DNA of 64,000 nt from CAYIHX01 sp964363305. GTDB lineage: Bacteria > Bdellovibrionota > UBA1018. The translations under genes and the position numbers were made by a program. The stretch is from positions 1-64,000 of the forward strand of contig CAYIHX010000014.1 of assembly GCA_964363305.1 (NCBI GenBank). The letters run 5' to 3'. The notes beneath the pieces are model-generated. The model made no database searches. It was not told the DNA's origin and saw only the letters and a list, made by a program, of their open reading frames with translations. Below, in pieces: positions 59,947 through 64,000 of this stretch; the first letter of the stretch is position 1; every line of letters begins with the position of its first letter.

Positions 59947-61242
59947 CTAGCGCAAGCGAAGAGCCCGGTAGCCTTCTTTGATTTCGTAGGGCGACCAAGA
60001 GCCAGAGTCGAGTTCGGGCGGTAGCTCTGGCCCGGCGATGTCTTTTTCAAATCGGCGCAGAGCCTTTTTTCTGAATCCGTAGCTTTCGGTGTGAACGAGG
60101 CTGCCAAAGCGAGAGTTGATGGACGCCAGCTCCTGCTGTCGTGCGCGGTTGGGCAGTGCAAGTGAGAGGGGATGGGGCCGGATCGTGAGTGGCTGGCCGC
60201 CCAGATTGGCGAGTCGTCTCAGTCCTTGAATGAATTTCCATTTCTTCTTTCCGACTGGGAAAAACTGAAGCGGCTGACTCCGTGGCCCGGCCTGGACGGC
60301 GTGGCAGCCGAGGTAGGTGATGCCTTCCTCGAGGCGAACGAGTTTTGTCTTGTCCGGGTTGAGACACTGGAGGCGATGCTCTTTAAGCCAGGCATCAATG
60401 GGCTCGGCCCAGGTGCGCAGGCGATCAGGGCTGCGCTCGATGAGCAGCAGGTCGTCCATGTAGCGCAGGTAGGCCGTGGGCTTGAGCTGCCGCTGGATGA
60501 AGTGATCAAGGGCCGTGAGATAGACGTTCGCACCGAATTGGCTGGTGAGATTGCCAATGGGGAGCCCACGGTCCGGAGGCTGGCCGAACCAGCTCTTCGC
60601 GTCGGGGATCAGCTCGCGGTGGAGGGCTGAGTTTTTGACCTTGGCACCCACGCGGCCGTCATGGAGATAAATGACGCGGATGAGGGCTTTGATGGCAGGA
60701 AAGGGCGCGTGTTGTTCCATGAGGGAGCAAAGCGTCGGGCGGTGGATGCTGACAAAGAAACGGGCAAGGTCGAGCTGGAGTACCCAGACGGGGGATCTGC
60801 CGCCCCGGCTGATTTCGCGCACCTGGGTTTGGAGGTGCTTCAGCGCCCAGTGGACGCCCTTGCCCTTGCGGCAGGCGAAGCTTGAGTGGATGAACTTCCG
60901 TTCCCAGATGGGCTCCATCACCGTGATGACAAGATGGTGCACCACCCGGTCGCGGAACTCGGCGGCGAAAATCTCCCGGGGCTTGGGTTCGGTGACCACA
61001 AAGCACTTCATCGGTGACGGGCGGTAGGTGCCAGTGTGGATCTCTTTTTGGAGCTGCAGGAGGCTCTGTCCTAGATGCTTTTCAAAACGGGACTGGCTGG
61101 CGTTGGCGGGCTTTTTGAGGCGGCAGGCGCGATAGGCGCGGAGGATTTCCTTAAAGCTCGGCCACGGCTCGTGGGCTCGTGGGCTCGTGGGCTCGTGGGC
61201 TCGTGGGCTCGTGGGCTCGTCATAAGGGCGAGTGTATCGCAT
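59947..61242 (-). CDS. DGR reverse transcriptase
   Basis: A 431-residue reverse transcriptase. Catalytic aspartates in LQLDLARFF (Asp158) and YMDDLL (261-264). The DGR hallmark GLPIGNLTSQFGANVYL has IGxxxSQ at 229-235, replacing the QG motif of other retroelements. C-terminal thumb and basic region follow. It is on the strand opposite to TR, which is unusual. The first 30 residues are a repeat PTSPRAHE x 2 encoded by an 8-bp tandem array, so expression may be phase-variable. Confidence 0.95.
   Translation of the reverse strand: MRYTRPYDEPTSPRAHEPTSPRAHEPWPSFKEILRAYRACRLKKPANASQSRFEKHLGQSLLQLQKEIHTGTYRPSPMKCFVVTEPKPREIFAAEFRDRVVHHLVITVMEPIWERKFIHSSFACRKGKGVHWALKHLQTQVREISRGGRSPVWVLQLDLARFFVSIHRPTLCSLMEQHAPFPAIKALIRVIYLHDGRVGAKVKNSALHRELIPDAKSWFGQPPDRGLPIGNLTSQFGANVYLTALDHFIQRQLKPTAYLRYMDDLLLIERSPDRLRTWAEPIDAWLKEHRLQCLNPDKTKLVRLEEGITYLGCHAVQAGPRSQPLQFFPVGKKKWKFIQGLRRLANLGGQPLTIRPHPLSLALPNRARQQELASINSRFGSLVHTESYGFRKKALRRFEKDIAGPELPPELDSGSWSPYEIKEGYRALRLR
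61166..61220. repeat. 8-bp tandem repeat in the reverse-transcriptase start
   Basis: Seven units of GGCTCGTG (plus strand; the last lacks its final G) at 61166-61220, immediately inside the reading frame of the reverse transcriptase. Eight is not a multiple of three, so gain or loss of one unit shifts the frame. With one unit lost, the ATG at 61223 or the GTG at 61259 would come into frame with the enzyme; with one gained, no start seen here would. Slipped-strand mispairing could therefore switch the enzyme off or change its N-terminus. Confidence 0.85.
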
Positions 61243-61278
61243 CTGAACGGGTTTAACACGCGCTGATGCGGTTAGGAA

Positions 61279-62658
61279 TCAAGACTGTTTGACTTCCTTG
61301 ATCTCATCTCGCATCCCAAATCGGGTGATGAGGGTATTTAGCGAAGAGGGTTTCATCCCCATGCGTTTCGCTGCATGGAGAATCGACTTGGAGGAGCGCA
61401 CGGAGTATTCGATGAACTGCCTCTTTTCACGTTCTTGCCGAGCTTCAAGTTGGGCGTAGGTACTGTCTTCTGTGGTCGTATCGAGCAGTTGCCTGGAGTG
61501 CATCAACGTCTCGTCCACGGTATCTCCGTGGCTTTCCGTAAATAGTGCAGAGATATAGCCGTCCAGCTCGCCGACATTGCCCGGCCAGCTGTATTTCTCC
61601 AGATAGCGGATGGTACGCATGAGGAATTGCTTGCGGACACCCGTCTCTTTGAAATGTTTGTCTGCGAAGTGTAGCGCGAGCGGTGCAATGTCTTCGGGCC
61701 GTTCGCGAAGAGGCGGGATTTCGATACTTAAGAACTTGAGACGGTAATAGAGGTCGGGAAGAAATGTGCCGTTCACCACTCGCTCTTCAATGTTTGGCCA
61801 GGACGATGCAACGAGTCTGAAGTCGACATTTTCTTCTTGAAGGCCGCCGACGCGACGGATTTTCTTTTCGCGGAGCGCCCGCAACAGTTTTCCCTGAGAC
61901 TGCATATCGAGATAGTGAAGCTCATCAAGGTAAACCGTGCCGCCGCGCGCAGCTTCGAGGATGCCAACCTTGCGCGTGACCGCGCCGGTGAAAGCCCCCT
62001 TCTCATGGCCGAAGAGCTCGGACTCGATCAATGCACTACCTTGGAAGGCGGCGCAGTTGACGACGAACAACTTGTCGGGGCCGCCCTGATGAAGAGCCTT
62101 GGCCACCATTTCTTTGCCGACGCCTGTTTCGCCTAAAACTAAGACTGGTTTCTGGCTTCCACGAAACTTTTGGATCTGTTCGGCTACATGCGCGAGGCCT
62201 GCTGATTTGCCGATCATGCCAATGCTGCGTATCAGGCGGGTGGCATCATCTTCCGTGAGCGGTGGCTTCACTTTTCTAGTCTTCTCGAACTCCGAGCAGG
62301 CGTGAGCTAGGGTGGTGCGCAGGTAGTTTAGGTCCTCATTCTTATCGACGAAGTTCAGAATTCCCGCGCGGATTGTTGCGGTGAGCGATTCTACCGAGGG
62401 ATAGGCCGAGTGCATGAGTAAGATGATCTCGTCATTGAGAGCACGAATCTCAGTGGCGACCTCGGCACCAGTTTTTTCAGGCATACGGTAGTCCAGCAAC
62501 GCGACAGCGTACTCTTTAGCGCCCGCACGGATGCACTCAATCGCCTCGTTCCCACTAGATACGGCATCAACCCGGTATCCCCAGCGATGGAGGAGGTCTT
62601 TTGTGGATGATAGGTTCTCCTCCTCGTCATCGACCAAGAGCACATTATATTTGGACAT
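61279..62658 (-). CDS. NtrC-type sigma-54 response regulator
   Basis: A 459-residue regulator from the ATG at 62658 (GGAGG 7 bases upstream). Receiver domain with phospho-acceptor Asp56 (LLDYRMPE), AAA+ domain with GETGVGKE and the sigma-54 contact motif GAFTGA, and a Fis-like helix-turn-helix at the C-terminus (SILHAAKRMGMKPSSLNTL). It activates sigma-54 promoters. Overlaps the kinase gene by 14 bases. Confidence 0.93.
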   Translation of the reverse strand: MSKYNVLLVDDEEENLSSTKDLLHRWGYRVDAVSSGNEAIECIRAGAKEYAVALLDYRMPEKTGAEVATEIRALNDEIILLMHSAYPSVESLTATIRAGILNFVDKNEDLNYLRTTLAHACSEFEKTRKVKPPLTEDDATRLIRSIGMIGKSAGLAHVAEQIQKFRGSQKPVLVLGETGVGKEMVAKALHQGGPDKLFVVNCAAFQGSALIESELFGHEKGAFTGAVTRKVGILEAARGGTVYLDELHYLDMQSQGKLLRALREKKIRRVGGLQEENVDFRLVASSWPNIEERVVNGTFLPDLYYRLKFLSIEIPPLRERPEDIAPLALHFADKHFKETGVRKQFLMRTIRYLEKYSWPGNVGELDGYISALFTESHGDTVDETLMHSRQLLDTTTEDSTYAQLEARQEREKRQFIEYSVRSSKSILHAAKRMGMKPSSLNTLITRFGMRDEIKEVKQS

Positions 62659-63931
62659 GAGAAACCTCCCTATAGCTCTTGATGCGCATTGCCTCAGCGG
62701 CAGGTTCAAATGTGATCGTGAATTTCGCCCCGTGGCCGGCGGCGCTTTCCAGCTCGAGCGTGGCTCCGAATTCCTTACAGATTTTATCGACGATCCCAAG
62801 GCCAAGGCCGGTGCCGCGCGAGGCCTTGGTGGTAAAGTCGAAGGCGAAAATTTTATCGCTGATGTCCGTCGCGATACCGCACCCATTGTCTGTAACAGTC
62901 AGGGTCGGGTGATTGCCGGGTTGTGTGATCGAGACTGTGATGCTGCCTGTCTCTGGCGCCGCGGCCTCGACTGCATTGCGGAGCAGGTTTTCGAGGATGC
63001 GATAAAAACCGACTCTCGAAATAGCGGCATGGGATTGGGGCGTCCCGTAGGTGCCCGACAGGGATATCTGTTTTGCCGCAACATCAGGGTCATTGGCGAA
63101 GTCTTCCAGAATTAGGCGTGCTTCTGCCGCGAGGTCACACGTGTCGAGCGTTTTATTGGATTTTGCTGCGCCGCTCTTTCCCGTGGGTACAATTCGGACC
63201 TGGCGGATGAGATCCCCCATGCGTTTGAGCGTGGCTTCAACCTTGGCAACCTCTACCGCATTGACCCGGCCTGTAGTGCGGACCGTATCGAGATGCAGTG
63301 CGAAATATTTTGCGAGTAGCGAATGCGGTGTTTTGAGGTCGTGGCTTATTTCCCTTAACAACGAAAACTGAGCGTTAGTTTCTGACTGCCGGAATGCCGA
63401 AGACAATCCAAAGGCTTGGCCAATGAAGGCAATGAGCAAGAGGACGGCGAGAAGGCCGAGAACAGCCCAGTCGACGGTAGGCGTCATAGTCAGCTCAAGG
63501 TACCCGTAGAGGACATCCGGTTTCTGATTATCGAAATAGATGGGGTAAAGCAGGCTTACGCTCCGAAGCCCTGGGCTCCAGCAATACCGATCTGCCATTT
63601 GACACCGTGGGGTATTGTCATTCGCGGCCAGTGGATAAATCGCACTCAGATCGGGGGCACGGACGACGGCGGACTCCTCCGGCTTCAGATCAAGGGCTTT
63701 GCGCATCTGGTATTGGGCATCTCTGATGTTGTCTTGCAGAATCATAGGCCGAAAGGCGCGTGCGGCCGATTTGGCCGTGACGTGCAACTGCCGCTCAGAC
63801 GCGATCTTGGCCGAATACAGCGCGCAAGGAATCGCTAGTAATAAGGTGATCAAAAGGCCGATGAGTGCCCAACGGACTGCCTGTAAGCGGAAGTAGCTCT
63901 CGAAGCTATGGGGCGTTGAATGCTTGTTCAT
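62645..63931 (-). CDS. Sensor histidine kinase
   Basis: A 428-residue kinase: two membrane helices (about residues 20-43 and 154-174) around a periplasmic sensor, H-box REISHDLKTPHS, N-box ILENLLRNAVEAA, G1 DNGCGI and G2 GTGLGLGI. The proline-to-histidine change in the usual HDLRTPL is only at the last position. Partner of the sigma-54 regulator. Could belong to the ICE or to the host beyond its right end. Confidence 0.93.
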   Translation of the reverse strand: MNKHSTPHSFESYFRLQAVRWALIGLLITLLLAIPCALYSAKIASERQLHVTAKSAARAFRPMILQDNIRDAQYQMRKALDLKPEESAVVRAPDLSAIYPLAANDNTPRCQMADRYCWSPGLRSVSLLYPIYFDNQKPDVLYGYLELTMTPTVDWAVLGLLAVLLLIAFIGQAFGLSSAFRQSETNAQFSLLREISHDLKTPHSLLAKYFALHLDTVRTTGRVNAVEVAKVEATLKRMGDLIRQVRIVPTGKSGAAKSNKTLDTCDLAAEARLILEDFANDPDVAAKQISLSGTYGTPQSHAAISRVGFYRILENLLRNAVEAAAPETGSITVSITQPGNHPTLTVTDNGCGIATDISDKIFAFDFTTKASRGTGLGLGIVDKICKEFGATLELESAAGHGAKFTITFEPAAEAMRIKSYREVSHVQI

Positions 63932-64000
63932 TGGCCCCCTTTTCCCGAACCCTCTAATGATCTAGAACAAAACCTGATTTTCGAGAGAGTCACGGATTCG
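63932..64000. other. Window end, upstream of the kinase operon
   Basis: Only 69 bases; AGGGGGCC before the kinase ATG is the ribosome-binding site. Nothing else recognisable. Confidence 0.5.

Larger units (their letters stand above)
58472..61242. other. Diversity-generating retroelement (whole cassette)
   Basis: Target gene with VR, Avd-type accessory gene, TR and DGR-type reverse transcriptase in about 2.8 kb. In known DGRs, TR RNA is copied by the reverse transcriptase with errors at adenines and the cDNA replaces VR. All required parts are present. The reverse transcriptase gene is on the strand opposite to the target gene, Avd and TR. Confidence 0.95.
44474..64000. mobile_element. Integrative conjugative element, partial (one end in window)
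   Basis: Integrase and excisionase at the left end, then an FtsK/TraD-like ATPase, a full VirB2-VirB10-like secretion operon, an AAA ATPase, a DGR and a two-component system. Integrase is at the edge, next to a folded RNA gene, a usual attachment target. No direct repeat marking attL/attR could be verified because the right end lies beyond the window or is not recognisable; the two-component system may be host DNA. No classical relaxase was found. Confidence 0.75.

Noticed and set aside
59947..61242. Group II intron or retron reverse transcriptase
   Set aside because: The IGxxxSQ motif, the TR/VR pair and the Avd gene point to a DGR; no intron RNA domains V/VI or msr/msd structure were seen.
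44474..64000. CRISPR array or Cas genes in the mobile region
   Set aside because: No regularly spaced repeats with unique spacers; the only tandem repeat is the 8-bp array in the reverse-transcriptase gene.

Overview
This window reads as a chromosomal segment of a predatory-type or related Bdellovibrionota/Oligoflexia bacterium (inference). The evidence is two TIGR02147-family genes, each translationally coupled to an exported GNGG-type protein, an unusually high number of signal-peptide proteins with no known family, and lysine-rich and acidic proteins of the kind seen in that group. No rRNA or tRNA gene was seen.

Layout. 1-13.7 kb: exported proteins, a zincin-like lipoprotein candidate, rpiB, two TIGR02147/exported-protein pairs, and several small toxin-antitoxin (TA) loci, most with damaged toxins. 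13.8-18.6 kb: an operon of two GMC-type flavin oxidoreductases (the second crosses a 10-N assembly gap) and a CrtC/AttH-like lipocalin-fold protein. 18.8-22.5 kb: an exported protein, a saccharopine-dehydrogenase-like oxidoreductase, a membrane histidine kinase and a folded intergenic element. 22.7-27.8 kb: a fatty-acid synthesis operon (yceD, fabH, fabD, fabG, acpP, fabF). 27.9-34.1 kb: a basic/acidic protein, an HtrA-type protease and a run of four exported proteins. 34.1-44.4 kb: an accessory region with damaged TA loci, a pair of about 150-bp direct repeats, a YhaV-like/GNAT fusion with an HTH partner, small exported proteins with a duplicated leader, a LysR/old-yellow-enzyme pair, gene fragments and a highly folded RNA candidate ending in an intrinsic terminator.

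44.5 kb to the window end looks like one side of an integrative conjugative element (ICE): tyrosine integrase, excisionase, a replication-relaxation-like protein, an FtsK/TraD-like ATPase and a compact VirB2-VirB10-like type IV secretion operon, all on the minus strand. The divergent arm carries an AAA-type ATPase and then the most interesting item in the window, a complete diversity-generating retroelement (DGR): an exported lectin-fold-like target protein with a variable repeat at its C-terminus, an Avd-type accessory protein, a template repeat, and a reverse transcriptase with the DGR-type IGxxxSQ and YMDD motifs. VR and TR differ at 18 of 130 positions and 16 of these are adenines in TR. 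The reverse transcriptase is on the strand opposite to TR, and its first codons contain an 8-bp tandem repeat that could switch its reading frame. A sigma-54 response regulator and its histidine kinase follow.

Taken together, the mobile half combines DNA transfer with targeted diversification of an exported protein, which would let a conjugative element spread and tune a surface or secreted binding protein. All functional statements rest on motif recognition by eye; no database search was run.
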